DNA of 64,000 nt, taken from assembly GCF_032484785.1 (NCBI RefSeq), contig NZ_JAUETR010000002.1, positions 1,364,001 to 1,428,000 of the forward strand, in the 5' to 3' direction. Position numbers and translations under genes: made by a program. Below the pieces are notes generated by a model. The model was not told the DNA's origin and made no database searches. It saw only the letters and a list, made by a program, of their open reading frames with translations. This document shows, in pieces, positions 44,054 through 52,884 of the stretch. Each line of letters opens with the position of its first letter. Within the stretch, counting starts at the first letter, position 1. This DNA is from Bradyrhizobium sp. SZCCHNS1050 (GTDB lineage Bacteria; Pseudomonadota; Alphaproteobacteria; Rhizobiales; Xanthobacteraceae).

Positions 44054-45289
44054 ATGATCGGGGAAGACGAGAAAGTGGTGACGTCTGTGCGCAGGGGCTC
44101 GTGCCTCTGGTGGCGCGCGGCATCGGCGCTGGCAATCTGCCTTTCCTTCACGCATTGCGGCAAGGCGCCCAATCCCGAGGCGTTGGCCGCCAACGCATCG
44201 ACGGCCCAGGGGCTGACCTTCGACGATCGTTTTCCGGCACCTGAATTCAGCGACCGCTTCCCGTCCGCGCAGGAGAGCTTCCGGCTTCACACGCCCTCCG
44301 ACTTCGCTCCGAAGCCGGCGCCCTCACAGATCGCATCGCTGGAGCCGCAACGGTCAGAACGGCGGCAGCGTGAGGATCTGACGACCCTCGTCAGCATGCA
44401 GTCGTCGGCCTTTCCCTATTTCGGTAACAATCCGGCATCCGACGCGCCATTCCTGAACGTCAGCAACGGTGAGCGCCGCGGCCACCGCAGCTTGTCCGGC
44501 CGCGTCTACTGGCAGGACCAGACCTACAACGACAGCCGCGTGCTGGTGCACGTCCCCGAACAATTCGATGTGCGCAAGCCGGGCGTGATCGTCGTGTTCT
44601 TCCACGGCAACGGCGCCACGCTGGAGCGCGACGTGCGCGACCGCCAGTTGGTGCCGCAGCAGATCACTGCGGCCGGCGTCAACGCGGTGCTGCTCGCGCC
44701 GCAGATGGCCGTCGACGCCGCCGATTCGAGCGCCGGCAAGTTCTGGCAGCCCGGCGGCTTCAAGCGCTTCATGGACGAGGCTGCGGCCAGCCTCGCCCGC
44801 CTGACCGGCAATCCGGCCGCCGCGAAGACGTTCGCCGGCATGCCCATCGTGATCGTCGGCTACAGCGGTGGCTTCCTTCCCACGGCCTGGAGCCTCGAGG
44901 TCGGCGGCATCGGCGACCGCGTGCGCGGCGTCGTGTTGCTCGATGCGGTCTACGGCCAGCTCGACAAGTTCGCCAACTGGGTCGAGCGCAACCGCTCCGG
45001 CTTTTTCATCAGCTCCTACACGCGCTACACTGCGCGGCATGATCAGGAACTGATGGCGATGCTGCGCAATCGCGGCATCGAAGTCTCCGAGGACATGGAC
45101 CGGCCGCTGCGCCCGGGCAGCGTCGTCTTCGTCGAAACCGACGAGGGCATCACCCATCGCGACTACGTCACGCAGGCATGGACCCGCAACCCGATCAAGG
45201 ATGTGCTGGTCAAGATGGCGGCCGCCCAGCCGCCGATCCGGATCGCGGCCGGAGCCCAGGACATGTCGAACCGCGTGTCGAGCCGCTGA
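44054..45289 (+). CDS. Lipoprotein-like alpha/beta hydrolase
   Basis: 411 residues from the ATG at 44054 (GGGGACGG directly upstream). An export signal ends around FTHCGK, a possible lipobox, so the protein is probably anchored in the envelope. A disordered linker of about 80 residues precedes an alpha/beta-hydrolase core with VIVVFFHGNGATL (oxyanion HG), the nucleophile Ser in VGYSGGFLPTAW, and an acidic residue in VVLLDAVYG. The base is likely His in ITHRDYV. The substrate is unknown. Alternative starts are the ATG at 43922 and the GTG at 44077. Confidence 0.78.
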   Translation: MIGEDEKVVTSVRRGSCLWWRAASALAICLSFTHCGKAPNPEALAANASTAQGLTFDDRFPAPEFSDRFPSAQESFRLHTPSDFAPKPAPSQIASLEPQRSERRQREDLTTLVSMQSSAFPYFGNNPASDAPFLNVSNGERRGHRSLSGRVYWQDQTYNDSRVLVHVPEQFDVRKPGVIVVFFHGNGATLERDVRDRQLVPQQITAAGVNAVLLAPQMAVDAADSSAGKFWQPGGFKRFMDEAAASLARLTGNPAAAKTFAGMPIVIVGYSGGFLPTAWSLEVGGIGDRVRGVVLLDAVYGQLDKFANWVERNRSGFFISSYTRYTARHDQELMAMLRNRGIEVSEDMDRPLRPGSVVFVETDEGITHRDYVTQAWTRNPIKDVLVKMAAAQPPIRIAAGAQDMSNRVSSR

Positions 45290-45310
45290 GACAGAGGCCG
45301 CCGCAATGCC

Positions 45311-45661
45311 TCAGGACTTGGGAAGCTTCTCGACGAAGCCGTTGAAGCAGGCGAGCCGCTCATCCTCTTCCTTGGTGAACTTGCAGTCGCCGACCACCTT
45401 GGCCTTCATCGCCTTCGGCTTGGCTGCCGGCGGAATGACGGCGTCGTAGCAGTTCAGGCGCTCCTTGGTTCCGTCGTCGATCTCCAGGCAGGCCTGGAGC
45501 TTGGCGGCCGCCGATTGCGGCTTGGCCGGCGCGGCGGCGGCGGTCTTCGTCCCCTTCGGCTTGACCTGCACCAGCGGACGGTCACCGACCATCGGCGCGC
45601 TCTGGGCCAGCGCAGGGGTGCACAGCAGCACTGCGGCCAGGCTCAACATCATCTTCTTCAT
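45311..45661 (-). CDS. Small periplasmic protein with Cys-x-Asp motifs
   Basis: 116 residues with a signal peptide (MKKMMLSLAAVLLCTPALAQ). A Lys/Ala/Pro-rich linker leads to two related blocks: KLQACLEIDDGTKERLNCYD and GDCKFTKEEDERLACFNGF. The two blocks look like an internal duplication, each with a Cys pair and acidic residues around an (E/D)R-L-(N/A)-C core. The C-E-R-L-x-C-Y-D pattern recalls small type VI- or envelope-associated proteins, but the assignment is not safe. Confidence 0.65.
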   Translation of the reverse strand: MKKMMLSLAAVLLCTPALAQSAPMVGDRPLVQVKPKGTKTAAAAPAKPQSAAAKLQACLEIDDGTKERLNCYDAVIPPAAKPKAMKAKVVGDCKFTKEEDERLACFNGFVEKLPKS

Positions 45662-45809
45662 GCCATATCTCTCTCATCCGACCCGTGGGCACGCGAGGAC
45701 GTCCGTCGATGCTACTCGCCGGCCGTGGCAGAATCCACGCCCCAGCAGCCCCCCACGACATCGGCCTTTAATCCGGTCGGGCCGGCTTTGCCAAGCGCCA
45801 ACCCGCTGC

Positions 45810-46985
45810 TCAGGCCGGAACCGCGGTCCGCGCGCGCTGGCGGCTGGCCAGAATTGCCAGCAACGCCAGGGTCAGGAACATCAGTGCGACGTAGCCGGTG
45901 GCTCCGAGCAGGTCGCGTGCAAACAGGCTGCCGCCGATCGCGGAGCCGATGGCCTGGCCGATATAGAGCACGGAGGTGTTGAGCGACACCGAGGCCGAGG
46001 CAAGCGGCGGCGCGGCTGCCACCAGCCGAACCTGCTGCATCGAATTGGTGGACGCAAACCCCAACCCCCAGATGGCGACCGCCACCGCCATGAGGCCGTA
46101 GGTGCCCGCCGCCAGCGTCCAGGCCGACACACCGGCGAACATCAGGCAGGTGAACAAGAGCGATGTCCGGTAGGCCCCCCAGCCATCGACGATCCGGGTT
46201 GCGATGACGACGCCGAGAAAGCCGCAGGCGCCGTAGATCGCGAACACCAGCCCGATCTGGTTGGAGTCCGCGCCAGTCAGGCGCTTCAACAGCGGTCCCA
46301 TGAAGGTGAAGATCACGAACTGCCCCGACATCTGCAGGGTCGTGACCAGGAGCAGCAGAACCACCAGACGGTTACGGCCGAGCTCGGTCCAGGTCTTCAA
46401 CGCAACCGGCGCGCCCTTCAGGCCGGATGGCAGGCGCCATGTCAGCAGAACAAAGCTGACCGCGCCGGCCGCACCGACGGCGAGATAGGCAGCCCGCCAA
46501 CCGGAATGACTGCCGATGAAGGTGATCATGGGCAGCCCCACGGCGGCCGCCAGCGACCAGCCCAGGAAGACATAGGCGATGGTGCTGCCGCGTCTCTCGA
46601 CCGGGCTGATCAGCGCCGCCGTCCCGGCGGCCTGCGGTGTATAGAGCGCGCCGACCGCGAGCATCACCAAGCGCAGCACCAGCAGGCTCGCATAATCGGG
46701 CGCAAACGCCGAGGCGAGATTGCCGAGCGTGAGGACCATGAGCGTCGCTGCGAGCAGACGGCGGCGATCGAAGCGGCTCGTCAGCCAGGCGGTCAAGGGC
46801 GAGCAGATGCAGAGCACCACCGCGCCGAAGGTGATCAGGAGTCCCGCCGTCTGAACGCCGACAGCGAGATCCGCGGCGAGCTCGGACAGCAGGCCGGCGG
46901 GCGCGAGCACCGAGCAGCCGGTGACGAGATTGCCGAGCATGAGCGCGGTCGGCGCAAAGCGCCCGGAAGCGGAAGTGGATGTCAT
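45810..46985 (-). CDS. MFS exporter (DHA1/AraJ-like)
   Basis: 391 residues, 12 predicted helices. The MFS motif A region after helix 2 reads PLTAWLTSRFDRRRLL, and AALISPVERRGSTIAYVFLGWSLAAAVGLPM corresponds to the motif C region of drug/H+ antiporters of the 12-helix group. It probably exports a small molecule by proton exchange. A perfect palindrome (47006-47025) lies 21 bases upstream of the start and is likely the operator for an unlinked regulator. Confidence 0.88.
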   Translation of the reverse strand: MTSTSASGRFAPTALMLGNLVTGCSVLAPAGLLSELAADLAVGVQTAGLLITFGAVVLCICSPLTAWLTSRFDRRRLLAATLMVLTLGNLASAFAPDYASLLVLRLVMLAVGALYTPQAAGTAALISPVERRGSTIAYVFLGWSLAAAVGLPMITFIGSHSGWRAAYLAVGAAGAVSFVLLTWRLPSGLKGAPVALKTWTELGRNRLVVLLLLVTTLQMSGQFVIFTFMGPLLKRLTGADSNQIGLVFAIYGACGFLGVVIATRIVDGWGAYRTSLLFTCLMFAGVSAWTLAAGTYGLMAVAVAIWGLGFASTNSMQQVRLVAAAPPLASASVSLNTSVLYIGQAIGSAIGGSLFARDLLGATGYVALMFLTLALLAILASRQRARTAVPA

Positions 46986-47005
46986 CGCGCCTCAATAGCA
47001 GAGAA

Positions 47006-47025
47006 TTTCATGCATTTGCATGAAA
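47006..47025. promoter_or_regulatory. Perfect palindromic operator upstream of the MFS exporter
   Basis: TTTCATGCA (47006-47014), spacer TT, TGCATGAAA (47017-47025). A 20-bp site with perfect dyad symmetry, 21 bases before the MFS start on its coding strand, is well placed to overlap promoter or transcription start. The local sequence is much more AT-rich than its flanks. A MarR-, HxlR- or similar dimeric regulator is plausible, but no regulator gene is adjacent. Confidence 0.6.
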
Positions 47026-47087
47026 ATGTCTCATGCCGCCCATGACTTTCTCTCGTCCTCCCTCCTTCGTCCTGGCCGCCATTCTCG

Positions 47088-48521
47088 TCAGGGCGCGGGG
47101 GCGGACTGCGCCGCCGAGGCCTGCGGCGAGGGAATCTGCGTCCACGGAACCGGCGTACTCGTCGGACGGGCGATGGCCTTGGACGGCGGGCAGCTCTCGG
47201 TCAGCATCTTCAGAGCAGATTGCAGGCCTTCGCTGCTCACCGGAAATGTCGAGACATTGCGGCGCGCGACATTCAACAGGGAATCGCTCAGCTCGGCCGA
47301 CGGCATCGAGGACAGCGTTTTCACCTGGCTTGCATTCAGGAACACGCCCCAGGTCTCGCGATCGCCCGACCGCCGCGGCGGCGAGAGGAAATTGAGCCGC
47401 ATATCTCCGCTCGCCATCGCCAGCGGACCCGGCGGCGAGCCGGCCGGCGCGATGCGCTCGACGTCGAGCTCGAAGCGGTCCTGATCGAAGCAGACCATCT
47501 GCAAGCGCGTGGTCTGGAACGTGCTCTCACCGTCCTTGCGTGCGAGAATGGTCTTGTAGGCAATCCCACGGCTGGCGGTCTCGAACATCCAGGGGCTTTC
47601 GACCCGCTGCCGCCTGTCGAGCGCAAACCGCGCGATCTCCTCCCGCGTCAGGATGCGCATGCTCTCGAACGGGACAGACCGCGCCACCGTGAGCAGAGCG
47701 GGATCCGCGCCGAGCTTGGTGATGTAGTCGAGCACCATCTTGTCGGCCCGCGCCATCGCCTGCTGCATCGCCTGCGCCCGCATCTCGCGGGTCGGCACGC
47801 CGCCGGTGAAGTTCAGGATGACGCGCGGCGAATGCACCGCGAGCGTCGCATCCGCTGCGATGTCACGCGTGGGCGCGCCGAGCAGCATGTAGGGACAGGC
47901 CGAATTGCACATCGCCCCCCGCGTCCAGACCTCGCCATGCAGCTCGCGCCCGGACAGCTTCAGCTTGGTACAAGCTTCGCCCTCCTGAGGCTCGAAGCCG
48001 CATTCGCGCAAGGTGGTGCGTCCCACCCGCACGGCGGCCTTGCGCTCGCGCAGCATGTCGCCGATGGCGAGCGCCTGCTGCAAATTGCCGCCTGGAGAAT
48101 TGAAGTAGATCGGCAGTCTGCGCTCCCCGATCTGCTTCATGAACTTGCGAAAGCGCGCCGCGACGCCGCCGTCGATCTTGCCTTCGGCGGCGATCCAGCT
48201 GTCACAGCCACGTCCACAGGCGTCCGAGGAGCCCTTGACGAGAGCGAACGCAATCGGCGTCGAGCCGTCGGCGACCCGCGGCGACGCGGCGCGGCGCGCG
48301 GCCGGCCTGGACTCCGTTGCAGGCCTGGCCGGGGCACCCGGCCTCGCATGTGTCGCGGGCTTTGGCTGGGTCGCCGGCTTTGGCATCGCCGGAACGGCCG
48401 CGAGCGACGACAGGCTCGACAACACGAACACGATCAGCGCGGCCCCAACATGAATGCCGCCGCGCCGACACACAGACAGCGGCGCCTCCCCTGCAGACTC
48501 CATCGCCAAACGCGTCCCCAC
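47088..48521 (-). CDS. Exported ClpP-fold protein (COG3904-like), second copy
   Basis: 477 residues. An N-terminal signal or anchor (about 22-45) precedes a Pro/Ala-rich spacer to about 85, then a ClpP-type core: IYFNSPGGNLQQALAIGD (oxyanion strand), the candidate nucleophile Ser in MCNSACPYMLLGAP, and the base His in LAVHSP. The layout matches the smaller protein at 39237-40127. The last about 170 residues form an additional beta-rich domain. It is a predicted periplasmic hydrolase of unknown substrate. It is upstream of and divergent from thrS. Confidence 0.8.
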   Translation of the reverse strand: MGTRLAMESAGEAPLSVCRRGGIHVGAALIVFVLSSLSSLAAVPAMPKPATQPKPATHARPGAPARPATESRPAARRAASPRVADGSTPIAFALVKGSSDACGRGCDSWIAAEGKIDGGVAARFRKFMKQIGERRLPIYFNSPGGNLQQALAIGDMLRERKAAVRVGRTTLRECGFEPQEGEACTKLKLSGRELHGEVWTRGAMCNSACPYMLLGAPTRDIAADATLAVHSPRVILNFTGGVPTREMRAQAMQQAMARADKMVLDYITKLGADPALLTVARSVPFESMRILTREEIARFALDRRQRVESPWMFETASRGIAYKTILARKDGESTFQTTRLQMVCFDQDRFELDVERIAPAGSPPGPLAMASGDMRLNFLSPPRRSGDRETWGVFLNASQVKTLSSMPSAELSDSLLNVARRNVSTFPVSSEGLQSALKMLTESCPPSKAIARPTSTPVPWTQIPSPQASAAQSAPAP

Positions 48522-48701
48522 GCCCCGAACACTTGAAGTTGTATCATACCGGCCCGCGGCGGCAATCTCCGCATCGCCGCACCAGCCGCAATTGGGCGGT
48601 TTTCCCGTCCCTCTCCCGGTTGCAGCCTGAAAATCCCCTGCTATACCCCTTGCTCCCGCTTACCTGCGCTCGTTCGCAGGAGTGAGCTCAAGGAGTGACC
48701 C

Positions 48702-50768
48702 ATGTCCGATCCGAAATCGCCTGATTCCAAGTCCGACCAGCAAAAGTCCAATTTCCAATACAGCCTCAGCAACCTGAAGCCCGCCGCTCCGGTCGAGAAG
48801 ATCACCATCAGCTTCCCCGACGGCGCCCGGCGTGAATATCCCCGGGGCACCACCGGCTTCGACATCGCCAAGGGCATCTCGCCCTCGCTCGCCAAGCGCA
48901 CCGTCGCCATGGCGCTGAACGGCGATCTCGTCGACCTCAACGATCCGATCAATGAGGACGCCAGGCTCGAGCTCGTCGACCGCGACGATCCGCGCGCGCT
49001 GGAATTGATCCGGCACGATTGCGCGCATGTGCTGGCCGAGGCTGTGCAGGCGCTGTGGCCGGGCACCCAGGTCACCATCGGCCCTGTCATCGAGAACGGC
49101 TTCTACTACGACTTCTTCCGCAACGAGCCGTTCACGCCCGAAGACTTCGCCGCGATCGAGAAGAAGATGCGCGAGATCATCGGCCGCGACAAACCCTTCA
49201 CCAAGGAGGTGTGGGACCGCGCGAAGACCAAGCAGGTGTTCCGCGACAAGGGCGAGGCCTTCAAGGTCGAGCTGGTCGACGCCATTCCCGGCGAGGAGCC
49301 GATCAAGATCTACTACCAGGGCGACTGGTTCGATCTCTGCCGCGGTCCGCACATGACCTCGACCGGCAAGATCGGCAACGCCTTCAAGCTGATGAAGGTG
49401 GCGGGCGCGTATTGGCGCGGTGACTCCAACAATCCGATGCTGACCCGCATCTACGGCACGGCGTTCGCCAAGCAGGAGCAGCTCGACGCCTACCTCAAGC
49501 AGATCGAGGAGGCCGAAAAGCGCGACCACCGCAAGCTCGGCCGCGAGCTGGACCTGTTCCACTTCCAGGAGGAAGGCCCGGGCGTCGTGTTCTGGCATCC
49601 GAAAGGCTGGAGCATCTTCCAGGCGCTGATCGCCTATATGCGCCGGCGCCTCGCCGGCGACTATGACGAGGTGAACGCGCCGCAGATCCTCGACAAGTCG
49701 CTGTGGGAGACCTCCGGCCACTGGAACTGGTATCGCGAGAACATGTTCGCGGCGCAGTCCGCCGGCGACGAGGCCGAGGACAAGCGCTGGTTCGCGCTGA
49801 AGCCGATGAACTGTCCGGGTCACGTGCAGATCTTCAAGCATGGCCTGAAGAGTTACCGCGACCTGCCGCTGCGGCTCGCCGAATTCGGCGTCGTGCACCG
49901 CTACGAGGCCTCCGGCGCCATGCACGGCCTGATGCGCGTGCGCGGCTTCACCCAGGACGACGCGCATGTGTTCTGCACCGAGGACCAGCTCGCCGACGAG
50001 TGCCTGAAGATCAACGACCTGATTCTGTCGACCTACTCGGATTTCGGCTTCGAGGGTGAACTGACGGTGAAGCTCTCGACCCGCCCGGAGAAGCGCGTCG
50101 GCACCGACGAGATGTGGGATCACGCCGAGCGCGTGATGGCGACCGTGCTGAACGAGATCAAGGCGCAGAGCAACCACATCCGCACCGAGATCAATCCGGG
50201 CGAAGGCGCGTTCTACGGGCCGAAGTTCGAATATGTGTTGCGCGATGCCATCGGCCGCGACTGGCAGTGCGGCACCACGCAGGTCGACTTCAACCTGCCG
50301 GAGCGGTTCGGTGCGTTCTACATCGACGCCGACGGCGCCAAGAAGGCGCCGGTGATGGTCCATCGCGCGATCTGCGGCTCGATGGAGCGCTTCATCGGCA
50401 TCCTGATCGAGCACTATGCCGGCAGCTTCCCGCTGTGGCTGGCGCCGACCCAGGTCGTCGTCACCACCATCACCTCGGAAGGCGACGAATACGCCAAGCA
50501 GGTGCTGGCTGCGCTGCGCCGCGCCGGGCTCAGATGCGAGATCGACCTGCGCAACGAGAAGATCAACTACAAGGTCCGCGAGCACTCGCTGCAGAAGATC
50601 CCGGCCCTGCTCGTCGTCGGCAAGAAGGAGGCCGAGACGCATTCAGTCTCCGTCCGCCGGCTCGGCCGCGACGGCCAGACCGTGATGCCGACCGCGGAGG
50701 CCATCGCCGCCCTGGTCGACGAGGCGACGCCGCCGGACGTGCGGCGCCGTCAGCGCGAGGCGGCGTGA
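48702..50768 (+). CDS. thrS: Threonyl-tRNA synthetase
   Basis: 688 residues, slightly longer than the usual about 640-660 because of a 30-residue polar N-terminus. The ATG has AAGGAG 7 bases upstream. Domains in order: TGS (about 33-95), the editing domain with [12 protein letters not shown], the SAD-type segment [12 protein letters not shown], the class II core with [23 protein letters not shown] and [11 protein letters not shown], and the anticodon-binding domain (PLWLAPTQV to the end). It charges tRNA-Thr and hydrolyses Ser-tRNA-Thr. A repeat follows the stop. Confidence 0.97.
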   Translation: MSDPKSPDSKSDQQKSNFQYSLSNLKPAAPVEKITISFPDGARREYPRGTTGFDIAKGISPSLAKRTVAMALNGDLVDLNDPINEDARLELVDRDDPRALELIRHDCAHVLAEAVQALWPGTQVTIGPVIENGFYYDFFRNEPFTPEDFAAIEKKMREIIGRDKPFTKEVWDRAKTKQVFRDKGEAFKVELVDAIPGEEPIKIYYQGDWFDLCRGPHMTSTGKIGNAFKLMKVAGAYWRGDSNNPMLTRIYGTAFAKQEQLDAYLKQIEEAEKRDHRKLGRELDLFHFQEEGPGVVFWHPKGWSIFQALIAYMRRRLAGDYDEVNAPQILDKSLWETSGHWNWYRENMFAAQSAGDEAEDKRWFALKPMNCPGHVQIFKHGLKSYRDLPLRLAEFGVVHRYEASGAMHGLMRVRGFTQDDAHVFCTEDQLADECLKINDLILSTYSDFGFEGELTVKLSTRPEKRVGTDEMWDHAERVMATVLNEIKAQSNHIRTEINPGEGAFYGPKFEYVLRDAIGRDWQCGTTQVDFNLPERFGAFYIDADGAKKAPVMVHRAICGSMERFIGILIEHYAGSFPLWLAPTQVVVTTITSEGDEYAKQVLAALRRAGLRCEIDLRNEKINYKVREHSLQKIPALLVVGKKEAETHSVSVRRLGRDGQTVMPTAEAIAALVDEATPPDVRRRQREAA

Positions 50769-50771
50769 CGT

Positions 50772-50900
50772 CGTAGCGCGTAGCCCGCACGAGCGCAGCG
50801 ACATGCGGTGTCGCCGCGACAGCGCGTGAGATCCCGGATGTCGCTCCCGCCGTCGCCCTGACGGGCTCCGGCGCGCGCTCATCCGGGCTACGCGGCTACG
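50772..50900. repeat. Palindromic intergenic repeat after thrS
   Basis: CGTAGCGCGTAGCCCG (50772-50787) is the inverted partner of CGGGCTACGCGGCTACG (50884-50900), with one base missing in the left arm. The inner part contains GAGCGCAGCGACATGCGG and GCGCTCATCCGGGC. The right arm overlaps the last codons of the gene ending at 50896. The same elements recur near 39150-39190 and 61439-61613. Confidence 0.6.
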
Positions 50901-51798
50901 CCGACAGACTGGCGACAGCATCCGCCGAACCTCTGTCTCGACCCGCGGCCTGCAGCGCCACGTCGGCGCATTCGGCCATGTAGAGAAACATCGTCGCGAG
51001 CATCCGCTCGATCGCCTCGCGCCCCAGCGGCAGAATGGTGATGGCGTCGGTGCTGCGGATGAGCAGGCGCTTCTCCTCTGCGTCTCGCAGCAGCGTCAGC
51101 ACGTGCTTGCGCGACACCGAAAAGCGGGTCGCCAGACCGTTGATTGAGAACGGCACGGGGCCGTCGGGCGGGAATGGCTGGTCCGGCCCGGCGCCTTGGG
51201 CCAGGCTGAACAGGATCACCATGCCCGCGGTCCGTTCGGCAAACGGCTCGAGCTCCGGCGCTCCGTCGAGGATCCGGACGCCGGCGATGAAGCGACGGCC
51301 GAGCTCGAGCACGAAGCTCTTCACGAAGGCCGGATCGTTCAACGCAGCCCGGTAACCCACGGCGGCCGGCAGCACCGCGCGCATGGCGTCGAACTGTACG
51401 CCCCAGCGCTCGCGATGCAGCGCGATCAGCTTGTCGGTCGGGACCAGCGGCCGCCGCCGGCGGTCCAGATTCGAGGCCGACGCCACCAGCCCGGTCGCCC
51501 GCATCAGCGCCAGCATGGCCTCGCAGCGGCCGCCGCTGCACAGGTCGAGCCTGGCACACATCTCCTTCATGGCGCCGACGGTGAGACCGAGCTCGCCGTC
51601 GCGCTGCTCGGCAAAATGCAGATACAGCGCGACGTGCGGAAACAGCGCCCGCGCCCGGTCGCTCAGCAGCGCATTGAGGATGCGATCGCCCCGATACAGC
51701 CTGATCGCCGATGCCGTCGACGCGCGCATCGCCCGTGCGAAACCAGCCGTCCCGCGCAGCCGCGCGACGGCGTCAGGTGACGGAATCAGTGCGGTCAT
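50896..51798 (-). CDS. Predicted DNA-binding protein with two winged-helix segments
   Basis: 300 residues from the ATG at 51798; the frame continues upstream without a convincing start. One helix-turn-helix-like stretch is GLTVGAMKEMCARLDLCSGGRCEAMLALMRATGLV (about 75-110). A clearer one is PFSINGLATRFSVSRKHVLTLLRDAEEKRLLI (about 220-250), followed by a short wing. The protein is probably a transcriptional regulator. It is divergent from the nitroreductase gene (285-base gap), which may be a target. The stop codon is within a repeat arm. Confidence 0.7.
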   Translation of the reverse strand: MTALIPSPDAVARLRGTAGFARAMRASTASAIRLYRGDRILNALLSDRARALFPHVALYLHFAEQRDGELGLTVGAMKEMCARLDLCSGGRCEAMLALMRATGLVASASNLDRRRRPLVPTDKLIALHRERWGVQFDAMRAVLPAAVGYRAALNDPAFVKSFVLELGRRFIAGVRILDGAPELEPFAERTAGMVILFSLAQGAGPDQPFPPDGPVPFSINGLATRFSVSRKHVLTLLRDAEEKRLLIRSTDAITILPLGREAIERMLATMFLYMAECADVALQAAGRDRGSADAVASLSA

Positions 51799-52083
51799 CG
51801 GCACGTCAGATCTTGCACTCGAGGCAACTCCCGGCGGATCTCTTAGCACTATGTTTTTACCGGCCCGCCCAAGGTTCGACAATTCGCTGGGAATATCGTG
51901 CTTAGGACAGATGGCCGCATCGGATATGCCCGATCCGCGTCGTCCCGCGCGAAGTCTTCGCCGAAACCCGCAAAGGCTGCAGCACCGGGTGCAGTAGAAC
52001 CGATCAAAACGCCGTGCCGTGGTCTCGTTGCAGGCGGAGGCCCATGCTATCTGTCGCGCGTGCAACGAACGAGACCCACCGAC

Positions 52084-52647
52084 GTGACCGACGCGATTGA
52101 ACTGCTGAAGACCCGCCGCTCCGTGAAGCCGCGCGAGATGAGCGGCCCCGGCCCCTCGCCCGCCGAGCTCGACACCATCCTGACCATCGGCGCCCGCGTG
52201 CCGGACCACGGCAAGCTCGCGCCATGGCGCTTCATCGTGTTCGAGGGCGACGGCCGCCGCCGCGCCGGCGAGGTCATCGCGGCCGTGTTCGCCAGGAAGA
52301 ACCCGCAGGCGAGCGCCGCCGAGCTGGAGGTCGAGAAGAATCGCCTCATGGAGGCGCCGCTGGTGATCGGCCTCGTCAGCTTCACCCGGCCGCATCCCAA
52401 GGTGCCGGCCTATGAGCAGGAGCTCTCCGCCGGCGCGAGCGCGATGAACATCCTGACCGCGGCCACCGCACTCGGCTATGGCGGCTGCTGGCTGTCTGGC
52501 TGGTTCATGTTCGACCGCGACGTGATGGACGGTCTCGGCCTCAAGACGGAGGAGAAGCTCGCCGGGCTCATTCACATCGGCAAGCCGGCCAAGCCGAGCG
52601 AGGACCGGCCGCGTCCGGCGCTCGCGGACATCGTGACGCGGTTCTGA
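52084..52647 (+). CDS. Nitroreductase-family oxidoreductase (YdjA-like)
   Basis: 187 residues from a GTG at 52084; a GTG at 52060 would add 8 residues. The FMN-binding pattern is present: LLKTRRSVKPREM at the start (phosphate-binding Arg pair), ARVPDHGKLAPWRFIVF, and the C-terminal GYGGCWLSGW. The length matches the small single-domain branch of the family. It reduces nitro or quinone compounds with NAD(P)H; the physiological substrate is unknown. The neighbouring winged-helix gene is divergent. Confidence 0.9.
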   Translation: MTDAIELLKTRRSVKPREMSGPGPSPAELDTILTIGARVPDHGKLAPWRFIVFEGDGRRRAGEVIAAVFARKNPQASAAELEVEKNRLMEAPLVIGLVSFTRPHPKVPAYEQELSAGASAMNILTAATALGYGGCWLSGWFMFDRDVMDGLGLKTEEKLAGLIHIGKPAKPSEDRPRPALADIVTRF

Positions 52648-52738
52648 CGAAGGCACGCGCGGGACCGGCGCGACCTTCAGGAGCAGACGCCCGGCGATCG
52701 CTCGGCTCATTGCCGCGCCACGCTCCATCCGCCCAACC

Positions 52739-52804
52739 TTGCGAGCGCAAACAATCCAGGATTCCTCCGCGGAGGCCGTCCGGATTGCTTCGCTGTGCTC
52801 GCAA
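52739..52804. repeat. Palindromic intergenic repeat of the TTGCGAGCG type
   Basis: TTGCGAGCG at the left (52739) and GCTCGCAA at the right (to 52804) are inverted outer arms. CAATCC and GGATTG form a second inverted pair, and the centre is the perfect palindrome CCTCCGCGGAGG (52764-52775). This arrangement matches repeats I associate with many Bradyrhizobium intergenic spaces. Confidence 0.65.
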
Positions 52805-52884
52805 TGACGCGCGGAGATGCCTCAGCCCCAACTAATTGGCACTCCGAAGCCGCGTGCAACATTCCGTAGGCTTCCCTCTAATCC

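Noticed and set aside
45465..47045. A 526-residue plus-strand frame
   Set aside because: It lies antisense to the MFS exporter and the small periplasmic gene; the composition is typical of a GC-driven shadow.
48660..50642. A 660-residue minus-strand frame
   Set aside because: It is the shadow of thrS, whose plus-strand product has every family motif.
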